Source: Nocardia acididurans (GTDB lineage: Bacteria; Actinomycetota; Actinomycetes; Mycobacteriales; Mycobacteriaceae). From it: a DNA stretch of 64,000 nt. Below are positions 9,257 through 17,989 of the stretch, piece by piece. Position 1 is the first letter of the stretch, and each line of letters opens with the position of its first letter. The notes beneath the pieces were generated by a model. It searched no databases, was not told where the DNA came from, and worked only from the letters and a program-made list of their open reading frames with translations. The translations under genes were made by a program, and so were the position numbers. The DNA lies in assembly GCF_016741815.1 (NCBI RefSeq), contig NZ_JAERRJ010000009.1, positions 124,001-188,000 of the forward strand. The letters run 5' to 3'.

Positions 9257-9832
9257 ATGGACGACGCACGACTGATCAAGACCTCGAAGCGGCTGTCCTA
9301 TCACCTGCGCCACGCCCCGGGGGAGATAGGACTGGAGCCCGACGCGGCGGGCTGGGTGGGCGTGAGCGAGTTGCTCGCGGGCCTCGCGGGGGCGGGACGA
9401 AACCTCAGCCGCGCCGATCTGGACGAGGTGGTCGCTCGAAACGACAAGCGCCGCTTCGAATTCGACGTCTCCGGCACGCGCATCCGCGCCAGCCAGGGCC
9501 ACAGCATCGACGTCGAACTCGACTATCAGGTCTCCGTCGCACCGGACCTGCTCTATCACGGCACGGTGGCCTCGGTCCTGGGCCTGATCCACGCCGAAGG
9601 CCTGAAACCCATGCGGCGGCACGCCGTTCACCTCTCGGCGAGCTACGAGACCGCCGTGCGGGTCGGCGCGCGGCGCGGAAAGCCCGTGGTGCTGACCGTC
9701 GATGCCGCCGCCATGCAGCGCGACGGCTACGAATTCCACGTCAGCACCAACGGTGTCTGGCTGGTCGCCGCGGTACCGCCGGCCTATCTAGCCCCGTTTA
9801 CTGCAGGGCAGGAGGCATCCGGCACGGTTTGA
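9257..9832 (+). CDS. kptA: RNA 2'-phosphotransferase (KptA/Tpt1)
   Basis: The 191-residue protein is a KptA/Tpt1-family enzyme, which moves an internal RNA 2'-phosphate to NAD to give ADP-ribose 1'',2''-cyclic phosphate. The N-terminal winged-helix part has KRLSYHLRHAP with the Arg-His pair. The ADP-ribosyltransferase part has RASQGHS near residue 75, LLYHGT near 98, HAVHLSASYETAVRVGARRGKP near 119-140 and FHVSTNGVWL. All motifs expected in active members are present. Bacteria lack the tRNA splicing route that needs Tpt1, so the substrate here is unknown. The 3' end overlaps the convergent gene 9798-10154 by 35 bases. Confidence 0.9.
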   Translation: MDDARLIKTSKRLSYHLRHAPGEIGLEPDAAGWVGVSELLAGLAGAGRNLSRADLDEVVARNDKRRFEFDVSGTRIRASQGHSIDVELDYQVSVAPDLLYHGTVASVLGLIHAEGLKPMRRHAVHLSASYETAVRVGARRGKPVVLTVDAAAMQRDGYEFHVSTNGVWLVAAVPPAYLAPFTAGQEASGTV

Positions 9833-10154
9833 TGCGCCCCGCGTCCACCAGCACTCGGAACGCCGAGGCTTTGCGGGGGCATTCGGCGACCGGGCAGTCG
9901 CGGTGCCGCTGCATGGTGCGGTGCGCCTCCTGCACGGTGAGCTCGTGATCGGGCGCTTGATGCGACCAGGTCGCGGGGTCGGAGAGCGCGGCGGGGGAGT
10001 CCGCCGGAGATGCGCTGCGCTCGTTGATGATTCGTTCGCGAATCCGATCCACCGACAATCTGTCCGGATCGCGCCGAGGTTGCAGGCTCACGATGGTGAC
10101 ACTCATGATCGCGAGCATTGCGAGGGTGGCCGTGAACACTTGCCAGGCGGCCAT
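9798..10154 (-). CDS. Hypothetical small membrane-anchored or secreted protein
   Basis: The predicted protein has 118 residues. It starts MAAWQVFTATLAMLAIMSVT, a single hydrophobic helix that could be a signal anchor, followed by an Arg/Ser-rich linker and a C-terminal part with a C-P-V-A-E-C-P-R-K-A motif near residues 84-93 and a final Cys near 112. I do not recognise the family. Start 10154 is chosen over an earlier in-frame ATG because GGAGAAGG stands 6 bases upstream and the hydrophobic helix then begins the protein. It overlaps the 3' end of kptA convergently and is divergent from the AraC gene at 10346. Confidence 0.6.
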   Translation of the reverse strand: MAAWQVFTATLAMLAIMSVTIVSLQPRRDPDRLSVDRIRERIINERSASPADSPAALSDPATWSHQAPDHELTVQEAHRTMQRHRDCPVAECPRKASAFRVLVDAGRIKPCRMPPALQ

Positions 10155-10345
10155 TGGTTCACCTTCTCCGTGTTTCGGTTGTAGAGGGCCTATCGGGTGT
10201 AGTTCGCTAGACATTCACTGTATGACCGAAATTGAGGTTTCCGCCAGTGTTTCGCAGGTCAGAAACAGGCGAATTTCGGCCTATTTCAGGAACTTACCTG
10301 CCGGTTTCGGGGTTCCGTACGCCGAAAGTTTGCGAAGATTCCCCA

Positions 10346-11383
10346 GTGACGGACGGTCTCGCGCAACTTCGCTCCATCACCAGTGCGGCCCTGCTGGTCG
10401 AATTCGCCAGAGGCCGCGACATCCCCCTGAAGGCCCTCTTACGCGATACCGGAATCCGCGAACCCGATCTGATCGATTCCACCGCGGAGATCACCCTCGG
10501 CCAGGAGCTGGCCCTCATGCGCAATGTCGTCACCGGTGTCGGCGACGAACCCGGCATGGGGCTCATGGCCGGCCTGCTCTGCCATCCACCCAGCCTCGGC
10601 GTCCTCGGATTCGCCCTGATGAGCTGCCCCACCGTCCGCGAGGCGGTCGGCCTGGCCCTGCGCTACGCCGACCTCTCCTTCACCGTGGCCCGCCACACCC
10701 TGGTCCTCAACGAGAACGAGGCCTCCATCGTCCGCGACGACAGCGCCGTCCCCCGGGGGGTGCGCCGCTTCGCCGTGGAACGCGATGTGGCCGCCATCTG
10801 GACCATCCAGCAGGACGTCATGCCCATGCGGCCACCCATCACCCGGGTCGCGGTCGCCTTCCCGCCGCATCCGGTCTACGAGATGTTCGGCGCCATGCTC
10901 GGCGTGGAGGAGGTGGTGTTCAACGCCCCGCGCTCGGTGGTCACCGGCCCGCTCAACATCCAGGATCTCCAACTGCCGCAAGCGAATTCGGCCACCGCGC
11001 GCTTCTACGAACAGCAGTGCGCCGACCTCGTGCAGCGCCGCAAACGCCGCCTGGGCATCAGCGGCCAGGTCCGCAAACTCCTCATCACCCGCGGCGGCAT
11101 CGCCGACCAGGCCCGCATCGCCGCGGATCTCGACATCAGCGTCCGCACCCTGCGCCGCCGCCTCGCCGACGAAGGCACCACCTTCCGCGAATTGACCACG
11201 GAGACAGTCGGTCTGATCGCCGAGGAGCTACTCATCACCGGAATGACGGTGGAGCAGGCCGCGGTTCGCCTCGGCTACGCCAGCGTCTCTGCCTTCACCT
11301 CGGCGTTCCGCTCCTGGAAGGGGCAGTCCCCGGGCCAGTTCGCGCGGGAGAACCGGGGCCGGGTCTCGGCCCGGGTCTCCTGA
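10346..11383 (+). CDS. AraC-family regulator with PF12625-type sensor domain
   Basis: The 345-residue protein has an N-terminal 'arabinose-binding' type domain of the OruR/ArgR-like class (DEPGMGLMAGLLCHPPSLGVLGFALM, residues about 67-95) and a C-terminal AraC double HTH. The first HTH is IAADLDISVRTLRRRLADEG, and the second is VEQAAVRLGYASVSAFTSAF followed by WKGQSPGQFAR, a standard ending. GTG 10346 is chosen because it gives the typical family length of about 345; the 38 residues upstream in frame look non-coding. The target is not evident: the convergent neighbour is phoD, and the divergent neighbour is the small protein at 9798-10154. Confidence 0.85.
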   Translation: MTDGLAQLRSITSAALLVEFARGRDIPLKALLRDTGIREPDLIDSTAEITLGQELALMRNVVTGVGDEPGMGLMAGLLCHPPSLGVLGFALMSCPTVREAVGLALRYADLSFTVARHTLVLNENEASIVRDDSAVPRGVRRFAVERDVAAIWTIQQDVMPMRPPITRVAVAFPPHPVYEMFGAMLGVEEVVFNAPRSVVTGPLNIQDLQLPQANSATARFYEQQCADLVQRRKRRLGISGQVRKLLITRGGIADQARIAADLDISVRTLRRRLADEGTTFRELTTETVGLIAEELLITGMTVEQAAVRLGYASVSAFTSAFRSWKGQSPGQFARENRGRVSARVS

Positions 11384-11390
11384 CCGGGTG

Positions 11391-12971
11391 TCACACCGGG
11401 TTGAGGCCCGGACGTCCATCCTCGATGACGAAAGAGGCCCTGGTCTCCACCGGCGCGCCTTCCCTGGAGACATAGGGCACGGCCCGGAAATCCGCTCGCA
11501 CCTCGCGCGGGCTGATCCGGGTCCGCACATAGCCGCGGCGATTGTTGAAGAACCGGATGTGCGGGTTGCCGGGCAGCACCGCCTCCACATCCGGCCGCGA
11601 TTCGGTCCCGTCGCCGCCACTGGTGATCGACGTGGCCACCAGCTCGGTCCCGAGCGTGGCCGAGCCCGGATCGTCCCAGCGCTGCTTGATGTCCGCCGCC
11701 CACGCGGCATGCACATCCCCGGTCAGCACAACAGGATTGCGCACCTTCGCGTCCACCCATCCCTGCACCACCCGATCCCGATTCGCGGCATACCCGTCCC
11801 ACGCGTCGAGATTGTTCTTCTCACCGGCCCCCGGGTCCAGATCCAGCTGTGCGAAGAACACCTGCTGCCCCAGCACATCCCAGCGCGCCCGGGACTCCCG
11901 GAAGCCGTCCAGCAGCCAGCGCTCCTGTTCGGCTCCGGTGATGCTGCGCGCACCGTCGGTGCGCGCCGGGCAGCTCTTCAACCCGTCCCCGCACGCTTGA
12001 TCATCCCGGTACTGCCGGGTGTCGAGCATGTGAAAAGTAGCCAGATCGCCCCAGTGCAGCCGCCGATACAGCTGCAGCGCACCATCGTTCGGCATCGACG
12101 ACTTCCGCAGCGGCATGTTCTCGTAGTACGCCTGGAAAGCCGCCGCCCGCCGCCGCGCGAACTCCGGCTGCGGAATCTCCGGCTTCTCGTACACCAGGTT
12201 CGCCCAGTTGTTGTCGACCTCATGGTCGTCCCACACCACCGCCCACGGCGCGATCGCATGCGCCGCTTGCAGATCCGCGTCCGTCTTGTACTGTGCGTGC
12301 CGCTGCCGATAGTTGGCGAGCGTCTCCGTCTCCGGCCCCGCATGCCCGCGCGGATTCCCCTCCGGCAGCGTGTACACCCCCGCCTGATACTCGTAGATGT
12401 AATCCCCAAGGTGCAGAACGAGATCCGGATGTTCCTCGGCCAGCCGCCGATAGGCCGTGAAGTACCCGTGTTCGTACTGCGAGCAGGACACGAAGCACAT
12501 CGTCATCTCGCCACCGGTCCCACTCCCGTTGTCCGGCAACCCCGTCCCCCGCGCCGGCGCGGTCCGAGTCCGCCCCGCTGGCGACACCTGCCCCTCGGCC
12601 CGGAACCGATAGAAGTACTCCGCCCCGGACGACAGCCCCTCCACCTCCACATGCACGCTGTGCGCGGATTCCGCTGCGGCATCCACACTCCCGCGGCGCA
12701 GCACCTTCCGGAACTGCTCGTCCTCCGCCAGCTCCCACTCCACCGCCACCACCCGCCCCGGCATCCCGCCGAGCCCATCCTCGGCAAGCGGCTGCGGCGC
12801 GAGCCGAGTCCACAACACCACCCCATCGGAAGTCGGTTCCCCCGAAGCCACCCCTAGCGTGAACGGCTCCGCGAGCGCGGTCTTCTTCGTGCGCCCACAC
12901 CCCGCGGCCAGCAATCCGAGCGCGGCAACCCCACCCACCAGCGCGTCACGTCGAGAGATCCCACCGGACAT
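11391..12971 (-). CDS. phoD: PhoD-type alkaline phosphatase/phosphodiesterase, Tat lipoprotein
   Basis: The 526-residue protein is an alkaline phosphatase D family enzyme that releases phosphate from organic esters outside the membrane. The N-terminus has SRRDALVGGVAALGLLAAGC: an Arg-Arg pair of the twin-arginine type and a lipobox ending in Cys. An N-terminal Ig-like domain of the family spans about 35-150. The catalytic domain has FVSCSQYEHGYF, LHLGDYIYEY, WDDHEVDNNW and LTGDVHAAW, which are the expected metal-binding motifs. ATG 12971 is chosen because the signal sequence begins there; the 24 residues upstream in frame look non-coding. No Pho box is recognisable by eye. Confidence 0.88.
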   Translation of the reverse strand: MSGGISRRDALVGGVAALGLLAAGCGRTKKTALAEPFTLGVASGEPTSDGVVLWTRLAPQPLAEDGLGGMPGRVVAVEWELAEDEQFRKVLRRGSVDAAAESAHSVHVEVEGLSSGAEYFYRFRAEGQVSPAGRTRTAPARGTGLPDNGSGTGGEMTMCFVSCSQYEHGYFTAYRRLAEEHPDLVLHLGDYIYEYQAGVYTLPEGNPRGHAGPETETLANYRQRHAQYKTDADLQAAHAIAPWAVVWDDHEVDNNWANLVYEKPEIPQPEFARRRAAAFQAYYENMPLRKSSMPNDGALQLYRRLHWGDLATFHMLDTRQYRDDQACGDGLKSCPARTDGARSITGAEQERWLLDGFRESRARWDVLGQQVFFAQLDLDPGAGEKNNLDAWDGYAANRDRVVQGWVDAKVRNPVVLTGDVHAAWAADIKQRWDDPGSATLGTELVATSITSGGDGTESRPDVEAVLPGNPHIRFFNNRRGYVRTRISPREVRADFRAVPYVSREGAPVETRASFVIEDGRPGLNPV

Positions 12972-13103
12972 AGCCCATCCCTTCTCGCAATCACCCCATC
13001 GCACCATCGCAGAGTGACAACCCCGCCGCACCTGAACGAACACTTCCCATTCGCCGCGGGATCTGCTGGGGGGCCGCCGTCCGGGCCGGCTGCTCCTGAG
13101 CGG

Positions 13104-14036
13104 TCAGGCAGCGGGGCGGGCGTGGCGGCGGTATCGGCCGGGGGCCAGACCGTATTCGCGTTTGAAGGCTTTGCCGAAGGCGAATTCGGAGGTGTAGCCG
13201 CACCGGGTGGCCACCGTGCTGACGGGGAGGTCGTCTTCGCGGAGGAGGCGGGCGGCGGTGGTGAGACGCCAGCGGGTGAGATAGGCGAGTGGGGGTTCGC
13301 CGACCATGGTGGTGAAGCGTTTGGCGAAGGCCGCTCGGGACAGGCCGGAGCGGTCCGCGAGGGATTGCACCGTCCAGGGGGTGGCGGGAGACTCGTGCAT
13401 GGCTTCGAGGGCGGGGGAGATCGCCGAATCCTTCAGGGCGGCAGCCCATCCCACCGTTTCGGAGGCGGGCTGGTCTTCGATCCAGGCGCGGAGGATGTAG
13501 AGCAGCAGGGAGTCGATCAGGGCGGGGACTATGCCGCCGGTGCCGATGCGGGGGTTGTCGAGCTCCGCGCCCAGCAGGTGGATGGCGGCGGCCAGTTCGG
13601 GATGGCGGCCGTGGCGGGCGGGGAGGTGGATGAATTCGGGGAGTTGACGCAGCAGCGGGTGGGGGCGCGCGCCGTCCAGGTGGTAGTTGCCGCACAGGAG
13701 GCTGGTGCGCGGGCCGTCGCCGCCCAGGGAGACCGCGCCCACCGGTGGCTTCGCGATGTACTGCTCCGGAGTGGGGAGGTGCGCGGGGGTGTCGGGGTGG
13801 TCGGCGAGGATGTGACCGGCGCCGTCACGGATGAAGATGACATCGCCCGGGCCGAGGGCGATGGGGGTGGAATCCTTGTCGGACAGGATGATCCAGCAGG
13901 TGCCGTGCAGGACGACGTGGAAGCCCGCGCCGAGAACCTCGGGCAGCAGCATGGCCCACGGGGCGCGGCCGTCGGTGCGCACCGAGGACGGCGCGCCGGT
14001 GCGCATCGAGGCCAGCGCCTCCGTGAGGACATCCAT
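13104..14036 (-). CDS. AraC-family regulator with N-terminal cupin domain (paralogue of 30967-31881)
   Basis: The 310-residue protein has a cupin-type sensor (MDVLTEALASMRTGAP, then GFHVVLHGTCWIIL and LGPGDVIFIRDGAGH) and a C-terminal AraC domain (VQSLADRSGLSRAAFAKRFT, VSTVATRCGYTSEFAFGKAF, then YGLAPGRYRR). It is closely similar over its full length to the AraC protein at 30967-31881, including the shared block LPEFIHLPAR.GRHPEL. It lies 56 bases downstream of the quinone oxidoreductase gene on the same strand, so it may be co-transcribed with it and control it. Such regulators usually sense small organic ligands; the ligand is unknown. Confidence 0.88.
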   Translation of the reverse strand: MDVLTEALASMRTGAPSSVRTDGRAPWAMLLPEVLGAGFHVVLHGTCWIILSDKDSTPIALGPGDVIFIRDGAGHILADHPDTPAHLPTPEQYIAKPPVGAVSLGGDGPRTSLLCGNYHLDGARPHPLLRQLPEFIHLPARHGRHPELAAAIHLLGAELDNPRIGTGGIVPALIDSLLLYILRAWIEDQPASETVGWAAALKDSAISPALEAMHESPATPWTVQSLADRSGLSRAAFAKRFTTMVGEPPLAYLTRWRLTTAARLLREDDLPVSTVATRCGYTSEFAFGKAFKREYGLAPGRYRRHARPAA

Positions 14037-14092
14037 TCCTGTTCTCCTGCTCTGGTATTCGCGGATGCCGAGGACCGGCCGCCGCGCCGTGT

Positions 14093-15025
14093 TCAGTCTT
14101 CGCGCACCGCGAGAACGACCTTGCCGACCGCTCGGCCGGAGCCGACGATCTCGTGGGCTCGGCCCGCCTCTTCCAAGGGGAAGCTCGCGGAGACGTGCGG
14201 GCGCAGCCTGCCCGCGTCCACCAGCTCCGAAATCGCTTCCAGCGCGGCGTAATCCGGTTCCACCGAGACGCCGGCGAAACGGCGGCCCGCGGCCCGTACG
14301 GCGGCGGCGCGTTCCGGGTTCATATGCTCCATGATGCTCACCAGGATGCCGCCCGGCTTCAGTACCCGCACCGATCGTTCACCGTCGGCATTGGAGTCGA
14401 GGACGATATCCAGATCGCTCAGCACCTCGGTGTAATCCGTGGTGCGGTAGTCGATTACCTCGTCCGCGCCCAGCGAGCGCACGAAGTCGTGCTTGGCCGC
14501 GCTGGCCAGGGCGATCACGTAAGCCCCACGGGCCTTGGCGATCTGGACGGCGAGGTGGCCGACGCCGCCCGCCGCACGGTGAACGAGCACCCGATCGCCG
14601 GGGCCGACATTCGCCTTGTCGACCAGGCCCTGCCAGGCGGTCAGCGCGGCCAGCGGCAGGGCGGCGGCCTCGATGTGGTTGAGCGACTCGGGTTTCCGCG
14701 CCACCTGCCGGGACGGCGTGGCCACGTATTCGGCGTACCCGGTGGCGGCGCGCGGGAAGAACGGCATCCCGAACACCTCCTCGCCGATCTCGTAGCGCGC
14801 ACCCGGCCCCACGGCCTCGACCACGCCGGAGATATCCCAGCCGACACCGAACGGCGGCGCGCCCAGCAGCGGGAGGTAGCCCGCCCGCACGGCCACGTCG
14901 ACCGGGTTCACGCCGCTGGCGTGCACTCGCACGAGCACCTCGCCCGACAGCAGTTCCGGCTTCTCGACCTCCGCGACCTCGAGCACCTCGGGGCCGCCGA
15001 CCGTCTTCTGAATCACCGCGCGCAT
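14093..15025 (-). CDS. Zinc-independent MDR oxidoreductase (quinone reductase-like)
   Basis: The 310-residue protein is a medium-chain dehydrogenase/reductase of the NADPH:quinone reductase type. It opens MRAVIQKTVGGPEVLEVAEV, has VRVHASGVNPVDVAVRAGYL near 35, the nucleotide-binding segment VLVHRAAGGVGHLAVQIAKA near 145, and ends in RAHEIVGSGRAVGKVVLAV. The zinc ligands of alcohol dehydrogenases are missing, as in quinone reductases. ATG 15025 matches the conserved family start; the extra seven upstream residues do not. The gene leads a two-gene unit with the cupin-AraC regulator downstream. Its substrate cannot be named. Confidence 0.85.
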   Translation of the reverse strand: MRAVIQKTVGGPEVLEVAEVEKPELLSGEVLVRVHASGVNPVDVAVRAGYLPLLGAPPFGVGWDISGVVEAVGPGARYEIGEEVFGMPFFPRAATGYAEYVATPSRQVARKPESLNHIEAAALPLAALTAWQGLVDKANVGPGDRVLVHRAAGGVGHLAVQIAKARGAYVIALASAAKHDFVRSLGADEVIDYRTTDYTEVLSDLDIVLDSNADGERSVRVLKPGGILVSIMEHMNPERAAAVRAAGRRFAGVSVEPDYAALEAISELVDAGRLRPHVSASFPLEEAGRAHEIVGSGRAVGKVVLAVRED

Positions 15026-15142
15026 TGCCTGCTCCCTAGCCTTCATTCCGTTGAACTTGTTGCCGTCAACGTTAGAAAGCCGCAGGAAGACTTTGAATGC
15101 CTTCGAGTCTCCAGTTTTTGTCTCTACGTCTTCGAGTGCAGA

Positions 15143-15379
15143 CTACAGCCCCAGGGCGGCTTTCAGTTCCGCATTGGTCGGCTCGACCAGCACCGTCCCG
15201 CCCGGCAGCACGATGACCGGAATGTTCTTCCGCCCGGAGAGCTCGACGGCCCGCGCCCGCGCCGCCTCGTCGTGTTCGACGTCCACCTCGGTGAAGGCCA
15301 CCTTGTTCTCCCGTAGCCAGGTCTTCGCGCGGCGGCAATCTCCGCACCAGTCGGCCCCGTACAGCACGATGTCGTCCAT
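15143..15379 (-). CDS. Glutaredoxin-like / mycoredoxin-like protein
   Basis: The 78-residue protein is a small thioredoxin-fold redoxin with a WCGDC active site (C-x-x-C at about residues 12-15), a cis-proline in NIPVIVLPGG, and a final LVEPTNAELKAALGL helix. This layout resembles mycoredoxins, which reduce mycothiol mixed disulfides in actinobacteria, but the sequence alone does not separate a mycoredoxin from a NrdH-like protein. ATG 15379 is chosen because the fold begins MDDIVLYGADWC; the 15 upstream residues in frame are Gly/Arg-rich and unlikely. It lies upstream of, and apart from, the MDR gene. Confidence 0.82.
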   Translation of the reverse strand: MDDIVLYGADWCGDCRRAKTWLRENKVAFTEVDVEHDEAARARAVELSGRKNIPVIVLPGGTVLVEPTNAELKAALGL

Positions 15380-15486
15380 GCCGATCGACAGTAGAGGACC
15401 GGCCGCGCGGTTCCCTCGGCCCAACCCTCAGACGCCGGTCACCGCGCCCTCATAGTGCGGTAACAGTCGGGCCGTAGGGTCATGGC

Positions 15487-15711
15487 ATGTCCAAACTCGA
15501 GCGCATCGTGTTCGACCCGGAAGTCTGCGGCGGCAGACCGGTGATCCGCGGTTCGCGGTACCCGGTGGATTTGCTGCTGGACCTGCTGTCGGTGGGCCTG
15601 CCGGTCACCGAAATCCTCGACGACCATCCCGAACTGAACGCCGACGACATCCTCGCCGTCATCGAATACGGCGTGCTCGGCGCGTACCGGCGCTCGTTGG
15701 TCCCTCATTAG
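15487..15711 (+). CDS. DUF433 protein, possible orphan antitoxin
   Basis: The 74-residue protein is a DUF433 (PF04255) member: FDPEVCGGRPVIRGSRYPVDLLLDLLSVG is the family signature, followed by ILDDHPELNADDILAVIEYG. DUF433 proteins are often the antitoxin half of a pair with a DUF5615 or PIN-like toxin. No such toxin gene is adjacent; the next gene is a secreted CAP-domain protein. It therefore looks like an orphan antitoxin or a stand-alone DNA-binding protein. The start follows TAGGGTCATGGC, with only a weak ribosome site. Confidence 0.75.
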   Translation: MSKLERIVFDPEVCGGRPVIRGSRYPVDLLLDLLSVGLPVTEILDDHPELNADDILAVIEYGVLGAYRRSLVPH

Positions 15712-15774
15712 AAACTGATTCGCTCCCGGCGGGAACCTGTGTGCAACTTCCCAACCAGCACAAGGAATCCCACC

Positions 15775-16770
15775 GTGAAGCTCTCGACCACCGCCGCCGC
15801 AGCCCTCGCCGTCGCCGCCGGCGCGAGCCTGTTCGCCCTCCCGGCCGCACCGGCCGCAGCGCTCACCAACTGCGAGGTCGACACCGCCGCCCTCGCCCTG
15901 AACCAGGACGAGCCCGACGTCTTCGACGCCATCAACGTCATGCGCGCCGAAGCGGGCCTGCCGGCTGTGACCCACAGCGAGGTGCTCGCCCGCCCGTCCG
16001 AATGGGCCAGCAATGACAGCGCCGACCGCGGCCGGGCCCCCGCCGATCACATCGACACCCTGGGCCGCGGCATCCAGACCCGGTTCACCGAATGCGGTGT
16101 CCCCGCGGCCTCCGCCATCGCCGAAATCAACTACTACGGCACCTCCGGCAACCCCACCGACGCCATGAACTTCTGGGCCAATTCGCCCACCCACAAGGCG
16201 ATCATCCTCGACGGCGGCCTCACCCAGGTAGGCGTCTCCGCCATCTCCCAGAACGGCAGCCGCTACTGGACCGTCACCTTCGCCTCGGGCGTCTCCGGCG
16301 GCACGGGCGGCACGCAACTCCCCGCCTCGACCACCCGCGACAACCTCACCGCCGCCCAGCACCAGGCCGCCTTCGACGACCTGACCGCCCAGGGCTACCG
16401 CCTCACCGACATCACCGCCACCGACGGCGGCGACCCCCGCTACTCCAGCACCTGGACCCGCAACGACGGCCGCTCCTGGCAGGCCCGCCACGGCCTGGAC
16501 TCCGCCGCCTACCAGTCCGCCTTCGACGACCTGAACAACCAGGGCTACCGCCTCACCCTGGTCCGCGGCTACGAGGTGAACGGCTCCTCCCGCTTCGTCG
16601 GCATCTGGGAGCAGAACGACGGCCGCCGCTGGCAGGCAGGCCACGACATGACGGTCACCGACTACAACAGCCGCACAACCCTGTTCACCCACCAGGGCTA
16701 CACCCTGGTCCACGAGCACTACTACACCGTCCACGGCGAAACCCGCGTAGCCGCCATCTGGAACGGCTGA
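15775..16770 (+). CDS. Secreted CAP-domain protein with C-terminal BTRD1-like repeats
   Basis: The 331-residue protein has a Sec signal peptide (KLSTTAAAALAVAAGASLFALPAAPAAA, cleaved near residue 29). A CAP/SCP domain follows: FDAINVMRAEAGLPAVTHSE, AEINYYGTSG, MNFWANSPTHKAIIL and YWTVTFASG keep the His/Glu positions of the family. The C-terminus has three repeats of roughly 47 residues, two complete (AFDDLTAQGYRLTDI to WTRNDGRSWQARHGL, and AFDDLNNQGYRLTLV to WEQNDGRRWQAGHDM) and a shorter last one ending at WNG. This repeat is the one found in polyglycine-hydrolase-like proteins. GTG 15775 is chosen because AAGGAA precedes it and the signal peptide begins there. The role is probably extracellular, perhaps peptidase or adhesion; not known. 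Confidence 0.85.
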   Translation: MKLSTTAAAALAVAAGASLFALPAAPAAALTNCEVDTAALALNQDEPDVFDAINVMRAEAGLPAVTHSEVLARPSEWASNDSADRGRAPADHIDTLGRGIQTRFTECGVPAASAIAEINYYGTSGNPTDAMNFWANSPTHKAIILDGGLTQVGVSAISQNGSRYWTVTFASGVSGGTGGTQLPASTTRDNLTAAQHQAAFDDLTAQGYRLTDITATDGGDPRYSSTWTRNDGRSWQARHGLDSAAYQSAFDDLNNQGYRLTLVRGYEVNGSSRFVGIWEQNDGRRWQAGHDMTVTDYNSRTTLFTHQGYTLVHEHYYTVHGETRVAAIWNG

Positions 16771-16825
16771 CCACCCGGCCTACCCCGCGAAGGTCAGCCT
16801 CCGGCAACAGGATCACGAAACGGGA

Positions 16826-16859
16826 CCGGGCCGGGACCGCTGGTGCGGTCCCGGCCCGG
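16826..16859. terminator. Hairpin between the CAP gene and hsaF, probably bidirectional
   Basis: A perfect 15-bp stem (16826-16840 with 16845-16859) closes a TGGT tetraloop. It lies between the ends of two converging genes and can stop transcription from both sides. Confidence 0.85.
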
Positions 16860-16927
16860 CCGGTTGCCCCCGAAGCTGGTTGTCCCTCCGAGCTCAGGCG
16901 GCTAACCCAGGGTAACAACCGGACATA

Positions 16928-17977
16928 TCACGCGGTGGCGGTTGCCTCACGCTGCAGTTCCAGGGCGATGTCGATGAGCTGATCCTCCTGGCCGCCGACG
17001 AGTTTGCGCTTGCCGGCGCGGACGAGCATTTCGGCGGCGGAGACGCCGTAGCGCTCGGCCTGGCGTTCGGCGTGACGGAGGAAGGAGGAGTAGACGCCGG
17101 CGTAGCCCATCATGAGGGCCTGGCGGTCGAGCAGGCACTCGGACGGCATGGCCGGGCGGACCACGTCTTCCGCGGCGTCGGTGACGGCGAAGAAGTCGAC
17201 GCCGGTCTTGATGCCGAGCTTGTCGCAGACGCCGATGAACGCCTCGACGGGCAGGTTGCCCGCGCCCGCACCGAAGCGGCGTGCGGAGCCGTCGATCTGG
17301 GTGGCTCCCGCGCGGACGGCGTACACGGAGTTGGCGACGGCGAGGCCGAGGTTCTCGTGACCGTGGAAGCCGACCTGAGCGTCGTTGCCGAGTTCGGCGA
17401 CCAGAGCGGAGACGCGGTCCGAAACCTGCTCCAGGACAAGCGCGCCCGCCGAGTCCACCACGTAGACGCACTGGCAGCCCGCGTCGGCCATGATGCGGGC
17501 CTGCTTGGCCAGGTTCTCCGGGGTGGTGGAGTGGGCCATCATGAGGAAGCCGACCGTCTCCAGGCCGAGATCCCGTGCGAGGCCGAAGTGCTGGATGGAG
17601 ACGTCGGCCTCGGTGCAGTGGGTGGCGATGCGGCAGATGCTCGCGCCGTTGTCCTGCGAGATCTTGATGTCTTCCTTGACGCCGACACCGGGCAGCATGA
17701 GGAAGGCGATCTTGGCCTGCTTGGCGGTCTCCGCGGCGGCCTTGATCAGTTCCTGCTCAGGGGTTTTGGAGAACCCGTAGTTGAACGAGGAACCGCCGAG
17801 GCCGTCACCGTGCGTGACCTCGATGACCGGGACGCCCGAACCATCCAGGGCGGCAACGATATTGCGCACCTCGTCCACGGTGAACTGGTGGCGCTTGTGA
17901 TGCGAGCCGTCACGCAGCGAGGTGTCGGTGACGCGGACGTCGAGTTCGCCCGAGAAGGGCTTCAGGATATTGCTCAT
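16928..17977 (-). CDS. hsaF: 4-hydroxy-2-oxohexanoate/-valerate aldolase HsaF
   Basis: The 349-residue class II aldolase cleaves 4-hydroxy-2-oxohexanoate from steroid ring A into pyruvate and propanal. The metal and catalytic motif VTDTSLRDGSHHKRHQF is at residues 16-32, the later metal ligands are in GFHGHENLGLAVANS near 200, and YVVDSAGA near 170 is conserved. HsaF works in a channelling complex with the acyl-aldehyde dehydrogenase HsaG, whose gene ends 13 bases upstream. The order hsaE-hsaG-hsaF equals Rv3536c-Rv3534c. It is the last gene of the operon before the terminator at 16826-16859. Confidence 0.95.
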   Translation of the reverse strand: MSNILKPFSGELDVRVTDTSLRDGSHHKRHQFTVDEVRNIVAALDGSGVPVIEVTHGDGLGGSSFNYGFSKTPEQELIKAAAETAKQAKIAFLMLPGVGVKEDIKISQDNGASICRIATHCTEADVSIQHFGLARDLGLETVGFLMMAHSTTPENLAKQARIMADAGCQCVYVVDSAGALVLEQVSDRVSALVAELGNDAQVGFHGHENLGLAVANSVYAVRAGATQIDGSARRFGAGAGNLPVEAFIGVCDKLGIKTGVDFFAVTDAAEDVVRPAMPSECLLDRQALMMGYAGVYSSFLRHAERQAERYGVSAAEMLVRAGKRKLVGGQEDQLIDIALELQREATATA

Positions 17978-17989
17978 TGATGAAACTCC

